Shown piece by piece: positions 26,085 to 34,447 of a DNA stretch of 64,000 nt. How positions within the stretch are numbered: the first letter of the stretch is position 1; the number at the start of each line of letters is the position of its first letter. Below the pieces are notes generated by a model. The model ran no database searches, was not told the DNA's origin, and saw only the letters and a program-made list of their open reading frames with translations. The position numbers and the translations under genes are program-made. The stretch spans positions 298,247-362,246 of the forward strand of contig CALOAN010000044.1 in assembly GCA_942491345.1 (NCBI GenBank), given 5' to 3'. Source of the stretch: JAHEEL01 sp942491345 (lineage in GTDB: Bacteria > Actinomycetota > Acidimicrobiia > Spongiisociales > UBA5794).

Positions 26085-27551
26085 ATGCGAATAGGCTCAA
26101 AGAGGTTCGCCAGCGGATTGATTCTGCTGTTCGTGCTCGCGCTCATCGCCGCTGCCTGCAGCAGCGATGACAGCGGAGGCGATGCAGCCGACACGACCGC
26201 AGCGGCCGAGACCACAACGACCGCCGCAGCGGCCGAGACCACAACGACGGCCGCGGCAACTGAAACAACCGAGGCGATGTCCACGGAACCAGTCATTGTG
26301 TGTGAGCTCGCCTATTTCACAGGCGAATTTGCGGCATATGGACCGTCGCTCACGGCGGATGTCGAGTTCCCGATCAGCCAGATCATCAACCTTGATCCGC
26401 CCCTCGGCCGAGAGTGGCAGCTCATCTCCGAAGACATCGGCACGCCCGGTGAGGCTCAGGCAGCTCGTATCTGCCTCGAGCAGCACAACGCCGAGATCCT
26501 GGTGAGTCAGGCTCATGGCTATCGCCAGTACCGCGACTACATGCTCGAGTACCTTGCGGAGAACGACAAACCGCTCGGACCGACCGTGCACGGCGGCACC
26601 ATCCCCGGCAACCTCGGCGGAGTAGGCTCCGAGCCGATCTTCCGTGCTCAGGGCCTCGACGAGGCCTTGGGAATGACCGGGTCGCTGGTTGCCGAGGAAG
26701 TCGGAGCTCAGACCATCGTGATCTTCGCAACGCAGGTCGAGGGCTTCCAGCTCGCGGCGAGCGCTGCGGAGGCCGCGGCTGAAGCGCTCGACATTGAAGT
26801 GCTGGACCGCATCGACGTTCCGGCGGAGCAGCCATCGTACGGCGCCGAAGCCCAACGAATTGCTGATCTGAACCCGGACGCCGTGATCGTCCAAGCAGGT
26901 TCGGTCGAGTCGGGCACGCTGATCAAGCAAGCCGCAGAGGCTGGCCTCTCGCTCTACTGGATCGGTGAGACCGGCTGGATCCAGCCGGAATTCATCGGAA
27001 CGCTGGGAGCCGAGACCATCCCGACGCAGAAGGGCATCGGCTACGCGGCGTTCGCCTACAACGACACAACCCCCGCATGGGAGTTCTACCAGCCGCTGTG
27101 GGACAACACACCTGGCTACGGTACAGATACCGAATTCGGTCCCGCGACCGACCAGTACCACTTCTCCACCTACGACCTGATGACGATCACGGCACTCGCC
27201 GTTGAGTACGCAGGGTCCTACGCCGCGAGCGCATGGGCGCCCGCGATGTTTGAGGTCGGAGCCGCTCCGGGTACCGTGTGCTACGACTACCCGACGTGCT
27301 TGGAGCTCATCCGTGCCGGCGAAGACATCGACTACGAGGGTGTCACGGGAAACGGTACGTATAGCGCCGGTGGCGTGAACGCGGTGGTGCAGTCGTACAC
27401 CCCGTTCAACGATGACGGCACCGTGGGCGAGGCGGAGATCATCGACGCGGGCTACGCGTTGGACGTCCTCAGCATCATCGCGGTGCAGGCCGAGTGCGAG
27501 TCCCCCAACCCGCCGGGAACGAATCCGGCATCACCAGGTTGTGAGTGGTAA
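26085..27551 (+). CDS. ABC transporter substrate-binding lipoprotein of the importer operon
   Basis: A 488-residue binding protein. It has a signal peptide with lipobox LIAAAC (about residue 25), a Thr/Ala/Glu linker to about residue 65, and then a type I periplasmic-binding fold beginning VIVCELAYFTGEFAAYGPS. A purine-rich AAAGGAAGGGA site precedes the ATG. Cys pairs near the end (CYDYPTCLE) suggest a disulfide. It is the last gene of the five-gene importer and defines its specificity. It is related to, but divergent from, the lipoprotein at 1-773. Confidence 0.87.
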   Translation: MRIGSKRFASGLILLFVLALIAAACSSDDSGGDAADTTAAAETTTTAAAAETTTTAAATETTEAMSTEPVIVCELAYFTGEFAAYGPSLTADVEFPISQIINLDPPLGREWQLISEDIGTPGEAQAARICLEQHNAEILVSQAHGYRQYRDYMLEYLAENDKPLGPTVHGGTIPGNLGGVGSEPIFRAQGLDEALGMTGSLVAEEVGAQTIVIFATQVEGFQLAASAAEAAAEALDIEVLDRIDVPAEQPSYGAEAQRIADLNPDAVIVQAGSVESGTLIKQAAEAGLSLYWIGETGWIQPEFIGTLGAETIPTQKGIGYAAFAYNDTTPAWEFYQPLWDNTPGYGTDTEFGPATDQYHFSTYDLMTITALAVEYAGSYAASAWAPAMFEVGAAPGTVCYDYPTCLELIRAGEDIDYEGVTGNGTYSAGGVNAVVQSYTPFNDDGTVGEAEIIDAGYALDVLSIIAVQAECESPNPPGTNPASPGCEW

Positions 27552-27575
27552 GCATTAACGAGACGAGAAGCAACA

Positions 27576-27626
27576 GCTAACTGAGAGGCGGCAGCGGGAC
27601 AACCCCGCTGCCGCCTCTCAGTTAGC
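27576..27626 (+). terminator. Very strong hairpin after the importer operon
   Basis: Two perfect 23-bp complementary arms (27576-27598 and 27604-27626) flank a five-base loop ACAAC. The hairpin begins 25 bases after the binding-protein stop. There is no following T-run, so it may terminate transcription in an intrinsic but U-less manner, or protect the message 3' end. Confidence 0.65.
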
Positions 27627-27703
27627 AAGGAAGCGAAGTCGCAGGCCGCTCATCTCGCGACCTCATTGTGGATGTCCGTACCCCCAGAGCCCCCTCCGCG
27701 TCC

Positions 27704-27770
27704 GAGCATCCGCTCGAACGCGCCTCCCCCACTGCGTGGGAGAGGCAAAAACCTCCACACTCTCCCCTCC
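27704..27770. repeat. 67-bp direct repeat, copy 1
   Basis: This 67-base segment is repeated exactly at 28127-28193. It contains an imperfect stem around CCCAC-TGC-GTGGG followed by an A-run. Fragments of its reverse complement (CCACGCAGTGGGGGAG) occur in the second repeat locus near 47.7 kb. It is non-coding in appearance. Confidence 0.7.
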
Positions 27771-27790
27771 ACCACGGAGTGGGGGAGGGT

Positions 27791-28382
27791 GCCCGAGCGC
27801 AGCGAGGGCGGGAGGGGGCGGCCTGGGAGCCTGAACCACCAAGATGAGGTCAGCGCCGCGGGTGCCCGAGCGCAGCGAGGGCGGGAGAGGGCGGCCTGGG
27901 AGCCAGCACCGCGAAGATGAGGTCTAGCGCCCGGGTGCCCGAGCGCAGCGAGGGCGGGAGAGGGCGGCCTGGTGCCCGAGCGCAGCGAGGGCGGGAGGGG
28001 GCGGCCTGGGAGCCAGCACCGCGAAGATGAGGTCTAGCGCCCGGGTGCCCGAGCGCAGCGAGGGCGGGAGAGGGCGGCCTGGGAGCTAATACCGAGCACA
28101 GCAGAGGGCCGGAGAGAGGGCGGCCTGAGCATCCGCTCGAACGCGCCTCCCCCACTGCGTGGGAGAGGCAAAAACCTCCACACTCTCCCCTCCCCACGAA
28201 GGGGGGGGGTGCCCGAGCGCAGCGAGGGCGGGAGAGGGCGGCCTGGGAGCTCAGCATCGCGAAGATGAGGTCTAGCGCCCGGGGGCCCGAGCGCAGCGAG
28301 GGCGGGAGAGGGGGGGGCGTGCCCGAGCGCAGCGAGGGCGGGAGGGGGCGGCCTGGGAGCCAGCACCGCGAAGATGAGGTCT
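27791..28382. repeat. Array of roughly 73-bp G-rich repeats (8 clear copies plus 1 degenerate)
   Basis: The core GCCCGAGCGCAGCGAGGG begins at 27791, 27864, 27937, 27974, 28057, 28211, 28285 and 28321, with a degenerate copy near 28091. Full units are about 73 bases. After the core they run through a G-rich stretch, GGCGGCCTGGGAG, and end near GATGAGGTC. Some copies are truncated to about 36 bases. The array fills most of the 27.6-28.45 kb gap, in which I see no gene. A related array lies at 47.6-47.95 kb. Confidence 0.7.
28127..28193. repeat. 67-bp direct repeat, copy 2
   Basis: This segment is identical to 27704-27770 and embedded among the 73-bp repeats. The two copies differ only in what follows (an A/C-rich versus a G-rich flank). 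This suggests duplication or recombination inside the array. Confidence 0.7.
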
Positions 28383-28463
28383 GGTGGCCACCGAACCCGC
28401 CTCTCGGCGACCCACTGCCCGCACCGGTAGGCCTCCCTGCCGCCTCCCGTTTTTCGGATCCTC

Positions 28464-28476
28464 GATAATCGATTAT
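28464..28476. promoter_or_regulatory. Operator E (ATAATCGATTAT) with embedded -10-like GATAAT
   Basis: A perfect 12-bp palindrome at 28465-28476 lies about 70 bases before the ATG of the AhpD-like gene. It is identical to operator D, and GATAAT at 28464-28469 could be the -10 box. No good -35 box was found. It is the only candidate control site for the operon that runs to 33.4 kb. Confidence 0.5.
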
Positions 28477-28546
28477 GCTGTCTTCGGTTCGCACCGAGTG
28501 TCGCCAAACATCTCACGGAACCCCCGCCACAAGCAGAGGAGCGCTC

Positions 28547-29164
28547 ATGTCCCGTCTCGAACCGTTGCCGCTTGAAGAGGTCCCCGGTATGCAGGAGATC
28601 GCAGAGCGATATGAGCGCGTCTTCGGCTTCGTCCCCAACGGTGTTCGCATCATGGCCCGCCGGCCTGCCATCGTTGAGGGGTTCCTCCACCTCCGCGGCG
28701 CCGTCTTCGACCCGGAAACCAGTGAAGTACCGCCCGAACTGAAGGGCCTCATCGGGCACATCGCCAGCAAGACCGCAGGCTGCCGCTACTGCCAGGCCCA
28801 CGCGATCTACGGAGCGGATCGCGCCGGAACCGACCGGGCGCGCCTCGACGAACTCTGGGAGTTCGAGACCAGCGACCTCTTCACCCCTGCAGAGCGCGAG
28901 GCGCTCCGGTTCGCCGTCGCGGCTGCGTCATCGCCGAATGGAGTCGGCGACGAGGACTTCGTTCAACTCGGTGAGTACTGGGACGATGGACAGATCGTCG
29001 AGATCCTCGCGGTCGTAGCGCTGTACGGGTTCCTGAATCGATGGAACGACTCGCTCGCGACAACGCTCGAAGAGCCATCACAGATCGTGACCGAAGAAGT
29101 ACTCGGGACGAAGGGTTGGGAGGTCGGCAAACATCGACGCGTCGAGGAAGTCGACATTGACTGA
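28547..29164 (+). CDS. AhpD/carboxymuconolactone decarboxylase-like protein (second copy)
   Basis: A 205-residue protein with the AhpD-type redox motif CRYCQAH (Cys 79 and 82, His 85). The start at 28547 has AGAGGA upstream; an earlier in-frame ATG at 28475 lies at the operator and would only be used on a leaderless message. Such enzymes reduce peroxides or act on small organic acids. It opens the operon containing a tyrosine phosphatase, a PPDK-like protein and a Tm-1-like protein. The 4799-5371 protein is a distant relative in the same island. Confidence 0.75.
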   Translation: MSRLEPLPLEEVPGMQEIAERYERVFGFVPNGVRIMARRPAIVEGFLHLRGAVFDPETSEVPPELKGLIGHIASKTAGCRYCQAHAIYGADRAGTDRARLDELWEFETSDLFTPAEREALRFAVAAASSPNGVGDEDFVQLGEYWDDGQIVEILAVVALYGFLNRWNDSLATTLEEPSQIVTEEVLGTKGWEVGKHRRVEEVDID

Positions 29165-29957
29165 CGACACCCTCTCCCCCACCGAGACTGTCTCGGTCGA
29201 CGGAGCCCCGAACTTTCGCGACATCGGCGGCTACGAGACCGCCGATGGGCGCCGGGTTCGATACGGCAAGCTGTTTCGCTCGGGGATGCTGGTGGGTGTC
29301 TCTGACGAGGGTGTTGCAGCGCTGGAAGCCCTTGGGATACGAACGGTCGTAGACCTACGAACTCAGGTCGAGGTCGACGCGCTCGGACCCGACCGCCTGC
29401 CGGATGGCGTCCGCGTCGTCCATATTCGTGTGCCCAGCGCGGGGGCCGACCCGATGGTCGTTGAGGCGTTCAAGACCGGCCACTTCCCGTACCTCCCCGA
29501 TCTCGTATCGGTGAACCGGGCCTACATCACCGACGACGCCGCCGAGTTCGGCGACCTGCTCACACTGCTCGCCGACACTGCCAACCTCCCGACTGTCGTT
29601 CATTGCCTCGGGGGAAAGGACCGCACGGGAGTGAGCACAGCCCTCCTCCTCACGATCCTCGGCGTCCCCTGGCCGACCGTGCGACAGGACTACCTCCTCT
29701 CAAACGTCTATTTCGCCGACTCGGGCGGTGACCAACCGGACTCGTTGAATCGCGTCATGGAGAACAGCCTCGGTCATGCCCCCGACTTCGGCGATGAAGA
29801 GTCGAGGAGGAAGTTCTTCGTGCTCCGTCCCGAATACATCGACGTGGTTCTCGAAGAGATCACCAAGGACGGGCGCACCTTCGACGAGTTCGTCCGGGAC
29901 GAACTCAGACTCACGGACGCAACGGTGGAACAACTCCGTGCCCAATTCCTGGAGTGA
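29157..29957 (+). CDS. Tyrosine-protein phosphatase, bacterial dual-specificity type
   Basis: A 266-residue protein with the phosphatase loop HCLGGKDRTG (Cys 150, Arg 156) and the upstream FRDIGGYETADGR motif of the Y_phosphatase3/IphP family. It likely starts at TTG 29157, with GAGGAA eight bases upstream, overlapping the preceding stop by eight bases. It hydrolyses phosphate esters on proteins, phosphoinositides or small molecules. Next to a PPDK-like phosphotransferase it could reset or regulate a phosphorylated intermediate, but this is inference. Confidence 0.85.
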   Translation: MTDDTLSPTETVSVDGAPNFRDIGGYETADGRRVRYGKLFRSGMLVGVSDEGVAALEALGIRTVVDLRTQVEVDALGPDRLPDGVRVVHIRVPSAGADPMVVEAFKTGHFPYLPDLVSVNRAYITDDAAEFGDLLTLLADTANLPTVVHCLGGKDRTGVSTALLLTILGVPWPTVRQDYLLSNVYFADSGGDQPDSLNRVMENSLGHAPDFGDEESRRKFFVLRPEYIDVVLEEITKDGRTFDEFVRDELRLTDATVEQLRAQFLE

Positions 29958-30020
29958 ACGAGACCTCGGACCACAACACATGCACGACTCGCAGGACAAC
30001 CGAGAGAGGAGACGGACGAG

Positions 30021-32171
30021 ATGACCTACGTCTACGCATTCGACCACAACCACGTGGGATCGTTCGACGAGACCAAGGCGCTGGTTGGCGGCAAGGGTGC
30101 GAACCTCGCGGTGATGACGAGCGAGTTGGGCCTTCCGGTGCCGCCGGGATTCACGATCTCGACCGACGCGTGCCGGTTGTACCTCACCGAGGGATGGCCC
30201 ACCGGCCTCGATGCCGAGATCCGCGACCACATCGGCCGGGTGGAAAGGGCCGTGGGCCGGCGATTCGGGGACCCCTCGGCACCGCTGCTCGTCAGCGTCC
30301 GCTCCGGCGCGCCGATCTCGATGCCCGGCATGATGGACACCATCCTCAACCTCGGGATCAACGACACCACGGAACGAGGGCTCGTTGAAATATCCGGGGA
30401 CACACGCTTCGTTGAGGCGTGCCGCGATCGGTTCGTCTCCATGTACCGCGAGATCGTCGGCGTCGACGAGGTCCCGAAAGACCCGTTCGCTCAGCTTCGC
30501 GGCGCGGTCGAGGCGGTGTTCCGCTCCTGGAACGGTGACCGGGCGCGGAGCTACCGCGCACACGAAGGGATCCCCGAGAATCTCGGCACCGGAGTCACGG
30601 TCCAGGCGATGGTGTTCGGAAACAACGGTCCCAACTCCGCCACGGGGGTCGTGTTCACACGCAACCCCGCGAACGGCGAGCGTGTTCTCTATGGCGATGT
30701 GCTGTTCAACGCCCAGGGCGAAGATGTGGTGGCCGGAACCCACGCGACAAAGCCCATCGCCTACCTCGACCAACGCGCTCCGGCAATTGCCGAAGAGCTG
30801 AGGCGTCACGCCGACCGGCTCGAACGCCACTACGCGGACCTCTGCGACATCGAATTCACGATCGAGTCCGGCAAGCTGTGGATGCTCCAGACGCGGGTCG
30901 GAAAACGCAGCCCGGAAGCGGCGCTCCGGATCGCCGTCGATATGGCCGAAGACCCTGAGTTCCCGCTCAACCGAGAGGAGGCGGTACTCAGAGTTGCCGA
31001 GCATCTCGTGCCACCCCCAACGGTGGCCACACGACTCTCGGTTGAGACGCCCGCCGTCGCAACCGGTCTGGCTGCGTCGCCGGGACTTGCGGCAGGATCG
31101 ATCGTGATAACTCCAGATGCGGCGGTGGAAGCAGCCGCCGATGGGAAAGCGGTAATCCTGGTTCGGAGGGAAACGTCCCCCGACGATGTCCACGGAATGG
31201 CAGCTGCCGCAGGGATCCTCACGACCACCGGTGGTTTGGCCTCCCATGCCGCAGTAGTCGCACGCGGTTGGGGAGTTCCCGCTGTGGTGGGTGCCAATCA
31301 AGTAGAAATGGGAGAAACGACGATCACGATCGGTGAACATGTGCTTGCGGTGGGCGACACTCTGACCATCGATGGCGGCACAGGCGAGGTATTCCTCGGA
31401 GAGGTTGTCGGCGAGTCCGTGATTGTGCCCGAGGCTGACCAGCTCCTGACATGGGCCGACGAGTTGGGAATCGACCTGATTGCGATCAACGAGGAGGACA
31501 CCATCGTGACAGCCACCGAGGACACACCACACGGCAAGGAGACCGCGGACACCGCCACCGCCGAAGCAATGGTGCGCTTGCTCAGTATCAAGGGATTCGC
31601 CACACCAGATGCTGCCGCGGCGGCGCTCCAGACGTCCGAGGAGGATGCCTCGAGCGTGCTCGATCAGATGACGGCCGATGGCCTCGTCCAGATGATGGGC
31701 TCGATGTTCAGCCTCTCCGACGACGGCAAGGCGGTGGCAGGAGAGCTCCTGGCGGAGGATCGGAAGACGTGGGGAGCCGAGCGGGCTGAAGCAGGACTCG
31801 ACAGTTTCCTCGACCTCGACGCTCGCATGAAGGTCATCGTCACGGCCTGGCAGATGAGGGACGTGGATGGAGCTCCGGTGCTCAACGACCACACCGACGC
31901 CGACTACGACGCTGTGGTGCTCGCCGACCTCGCAGCGCTTCACGTTGACGCAGACGTATGGCTGGCCAACCTCAGCAATGAGCTTCCCCGTCTCGACGAC
32001 TACAACACACGGTTGACTCGAGCTGCCGAGCTCGTTGCGGACGGCGACCACAACTACATTGCCTCACCTCGGCTGGACAGCTACCACAACGTGTGGTTCG
32101 AGCTGCACGAAGACCTCATCCTGCTGGCCGGACGCACTCGCGAAGACGAGGTGGCCTCCGGCCGCGCGTAG
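30021..32171 (+). CDS. PPDK-like protein: ATP-grasp and phosphohistidine domains without PEP/pyruvate barrel
   Basis: A 716-residue protein. Residues 1-330 are the pyruvate phosphate dikinase nucleotide-binding region (GGKGANLA, LVSVRSGAPISMPGMMDT). Residues about 345-465 form the mobile domain with TTTGGLASHAAVVARG, H409 being the expected phospho-acceptor. The PEP/pyruvate TIM barrel that completes PPDK is absent. It is replaced by about 200 residues containing a winged-helix-like segment (about 515-580) and a helical tail. It should make phospho-His from ATP but must hand the phosphate to something other than its own pyruvate site. The 16016-17767 protein is a candidate partner. It lies 63 bases after the phosphatase gene. 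Confidence 0.75.
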   Translation: MTYVYAFDHNHVGSFDETKALVGGKGANLAVMTSELGLPVPPGFTISTDACRLYLTEGWPTGLDAEIRDHIGRVERAVGRRFGDPSAPLLVSVRSGAPISMPGMMDTILNLGINDTTERGLVEISGDTRFVEACRDRFVSMYREIVGVDEVPKDPFAQLRGAVEAVFRSWNGDRARSYRAHEGIPENLGTGVTVQAMVFGNNGPNSATGVVFTRNPANGERVLYGDVLFNAQGEDVVAGTHATKPIAYLDQRAPAIAEELRRHADRLERHYADLCDIEFTIESGKLWMLQTRVGKRSPEAALRIAVDMAEDPEFPLNREEAVLRVAEHLVPPPTVATRLSVETPAVATGLAASPGLAAGSIVITPDAAVEAAADGKAVILVRRETSPDDVHGMAAAAGILTTTGGLASHAAVVARGWGVPAVVGANQVEMGETTITIGEHVLAVGDTLTIDGGTGEVFLGEVVGESVIVPEADQLLTWADELGIDLIAINEEDTIVTATEDTPHGKETADTATAEAMVRLLSIKGFATPDAAAAALQTSEEDASSVLDQMTADGLVQMMGSMFSLSDDGKAVAGELLAEDRKTWGAERAEAGLDSFLDLDARMKVIVTAWQMRDVDGAPVLNDHTDADYDAVVLADLAALHVDADVWLANLSNELPRLDDYNTRLTRAAELVADGDHNYIASPRLDSYHNVWFELHEDLILLAGRTREDEVASGRA

Positions 32172-32212
32172 GCTCTGGAGCATATCCGGACCGATCTAGG
32201 GAGTGTGAACCC

Positions 32213-33448
32213 ATGGCGACGGTGGTGCTGCTCGGCGCACTCGACACAAAGGGCGATGAGTACGCCTTCATCCGGGACCGCGTGATCGACGCCGGTTGTG
32301 ACGTCGTGATGATCAACGCCGGCGTGCTCGGCGATCCCGAGTACCCGATCGAGTTCAGCAGACACGAAGTCGCATTGGAGGCCGGTGCCGATATCGAAGC
32401 GCTCGTGGCAGCCGGAGACCGCGGCACTGCCGTGACGGCGATGGCCGAGGGGGCCGCTTCGATCATTCAGCGGCTGTGCAACGACGATCAGATTCATGGC
32501 ATCCTCGGTGTGGGCGGATCGGGTGGTTCATCAATCGTCAGTCATGCGATGCGACAGCTCCCGATCGGCTTCCCGAAGCTCCTCGTGTCCACGATGGCCG
32601 CCGGCGACGTCAGCGCGTACGTCGGCACATCCGACATCGCCATGATGTACTCCGTGGTTGACATCGCGGGAATCAACGCGGTGTCGTCGAGCATCCTCGG
32701 CAACGCGGCCGCAGGAGTGGCAGCCATGGCGACGGCCTATGAGGCCCGCATTCCATCGACCGACACGCGCCCTCTCGTCGGCGCCACGATGTACGGGACA
32801 ACAACCCAGTGTGTCAACACGGCTCGCGACACGCTTGATCAACTCGGCTACGAGGTCCTGGTGTTCCACGCAACCGGGACGGGCGGTCGATCGATGGAGG
32901 CGCTCATGAAGAGCGGCTACATCACGGCGTCACTCGATGTGACCACGACCGAGATCGTTGACGAAATCGCCGGCGGCACCCTCACCGCGGGTCCGGATCG
33001 TCTCGAAGCTGCGGGGGCGCTCGGCTTGCCACAGGTGGTGTCCATTGGAGCGACCGACCAGATCACCTTCACTCCCCCTCAGGCGGTGCCCGCCGAGTAC
33101 CGGGATCGCAACTGCTACAAGCACAATCCGAGCATCACCCTCGTTCGCAGCAATGCCGAAGAGTGTGAAGAGTTGGGCAGGATCGTCGCGGACAAGCTGA
33201 ACCGTGCTCTCGGGCCGGTGTCGCTCTTCGTTCCTCTTCGGGGAGGCTCGTCGTATGCGGTCGCCGGCGGCGTCTTCCACGACCCGGTTGCCGATGCCGC
33301 GCTGCTCGAGAGCCTTCGCATTCATCTCGATCCGTCGGTGGAGCTCGTCGAGATGGACACCGATATCAACGACCCTGCGTTTGCTGAAGCCATGGCGCTC
33401 CGCCTCGACGAGCACTACCAAAGGTGGGCGGCGGAAAAGGTCGGGTAG
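32213..33448 (+). CDS. Tm-1-like ATP-binding domain protein (UPF0261 family)
   Basis: A 411-residue protein with the family start VVLLGALDTKGDEYAF and glycine-rich nucleotide-site segments ILGVGGSGGSSI and VFHATGTGGRSMEALM. The start at 32213 follows GGGAGTG. The family is named for the N-terminal half of the tomato Tm-1 resistance protein. In bacteria it is usually next to a TIM-barrel partner (the C-terminal half of Tm-1), which is not present here. It is last in the operon with the PPDK-like protein. The biochemical role is unknown. Confidence 0.82.
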   Translation: MATVVLLGALDTKGDEYAFIRDRVIDAGCDVVMINAGVLGDPEYPIEFSRHEVALEAGADIEALVAAGDRGTAVTAMAEGAASIIQRLCNDDQIHGILGVGGSGGSSIVSHAMRQLPIGFPKLLVSTMAAGDVSAYVGTSDIAMMYSVVDIAGINAVSSSILGNAAAGVAAMATAYEARIPSTDTRPLVGATMYGTTTQCVNTARDTLDQLGYEVLVFHATGTGGRSMEALMKSGYITASLDVTTTEIVDEIAGGTLTAGPDRLEAAGALGLPQVVSIGATDQITFTPPQAVPAEYRDRNCYKHNPSITLVRSNAEECEELGRIVADKLNRALGPVSLFVPLRGGSSYAVAGGVFHDPVADAALLESLRIHLDPSVELVEMDTDINDPAFAEAMALRLDEHYQRWAAEKVG

Positions 33449-33495
33449 GCGGCAGCGTCGGAATATCGCGTCCCGATCGGTAGTTTGCGGTCGAC

Positions 33496-34345
33496 ATGGA
33501 GCCCCAAGAGACGACCGTACCCGTCTGCTATCGACACCCCGATAGGGTGACCGGTCTGTCGTGCACCCGTTGCGACAAGCCGATTTGTGTCGAGTGCAGC
33601 AACGACGCCGTGGTCGGTCAGCTGTGCCCGGAATGTGCGGCTCCAAGCGATCGACACCGGGTCGTCCGCGGCCGCCAGATCTACGGCAGACCAACGTTCC
33701 AGACGGCGCCCGTCAGCTTCACGATCATGGCCATCACCGTTGCGATCTACGTCATCGGAATGCTGTCGCCCGATCTCGATGTCTGGCTGACCAATACGTT
33801 TGCGCAGGCGAATTGGCTCGTGGCCGACGGCGACTGGTGGCGCATCTTCACCGCGGCACTGCTCCACGGCTCGCTCCTCCACATCGGTTTCAACATGTAT
33901 GCGCTCTATCTATTCGGGCCGCGCATGGAGCAGCAGGTCGGCTCGGTGCCGTTCGCGGCGCTGTATCTCGCCACGGCAGGGGCAGGCGGTCTGCTCTCCT
34001 ACCTGCTCGGCTCGCTGAACCAGGTCAGCATCGGTGCGTCGGGCGCCATCTTCGGTCTGTTCGGTGCATGGATCTTCGTTGCCTGGAAGATGCGCAAGAC
34101 ACCCGGCGGACGTTCGATGTTCACCCAGTTGTTCGTGCTCCTTGCGATCAACGTCGTGATCAGCCTCGCGCCGGGTATCGACGGCCTCGCCCATCTCGGC
34201 GGTTTCGTCGCCGGTCTCGGGCATCGCCGCCCTCTGGTCGGTCTTCGCCGCGGGCAAGGCGAACGCGGTCGGGATACGAACGGCGATCGCGGGAGCAGTG
34301 GTCGCGATCGACCTCGTCGCGGTGTTGATGGTCGCGCCGTTCTGA
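33496..34345 (+). pseudogene. Rhomboid-family intramembrane serine protease, frameshifted near the C-terminus
   Basis: It has an N-terminal B-box-like zinc-binding region (CYRHPD, CTRC, CVEC, CPEC). Six-helix rhomboid core motifs follow: WWRIFTAALLHGSLLHIGFNMY, the catalytic Ser in GASGAIFGLFGAW and His in HLGGFVAGL. Directly after that the frame is lost at a GGG run (34219-34221). With one G removed the frame continues GIAALWSVFAAGKANAVG and a final hydrophobic helix, ending at TGA 34343-34345 (282 residues). Without the correction translation runs into 34551 with no membrane helix. It is a recent mutation or a sequence error. Confidence 0.75.
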
Positions 34346-34397
34346 AGCCGAGTACATCAGCCGCCGACGCGGATACTCAACACAACGCCGGGCGCGG

Positions 34398-34427
34398 GAA
34401 TCCCCCGGGTGGGTTCCCGGGGGATTC
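34398..34427. terminator. Hairpin terminator between convergent genes
   Basis: GAATCCCCCGGG and CCCGGGGGATTC form a perfect 12-bp stem around a six-base loop, followed by GATTT. It lies between the rhomboid end (34345) and the end of the leftward membrane protein gene (34448). It could therefore terminate transcription from both sides. Confidence 0.65.
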
Positions 34428-34447
34428 GATTTCGGTCGGTCCTCTGC

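Noticed and set aside
27791..28382. CRISPR array
   Set aside because: The repeated units are contiguous and about 73 bp with no unique spacers of constant length, and no cas genes are nearby.
29700..32051. A 783-codon open frame on the minus strand
   Set aside because: It is the mirror of the tyrosine phosphatase and PPDK-like genes, and its translation shows no domain.
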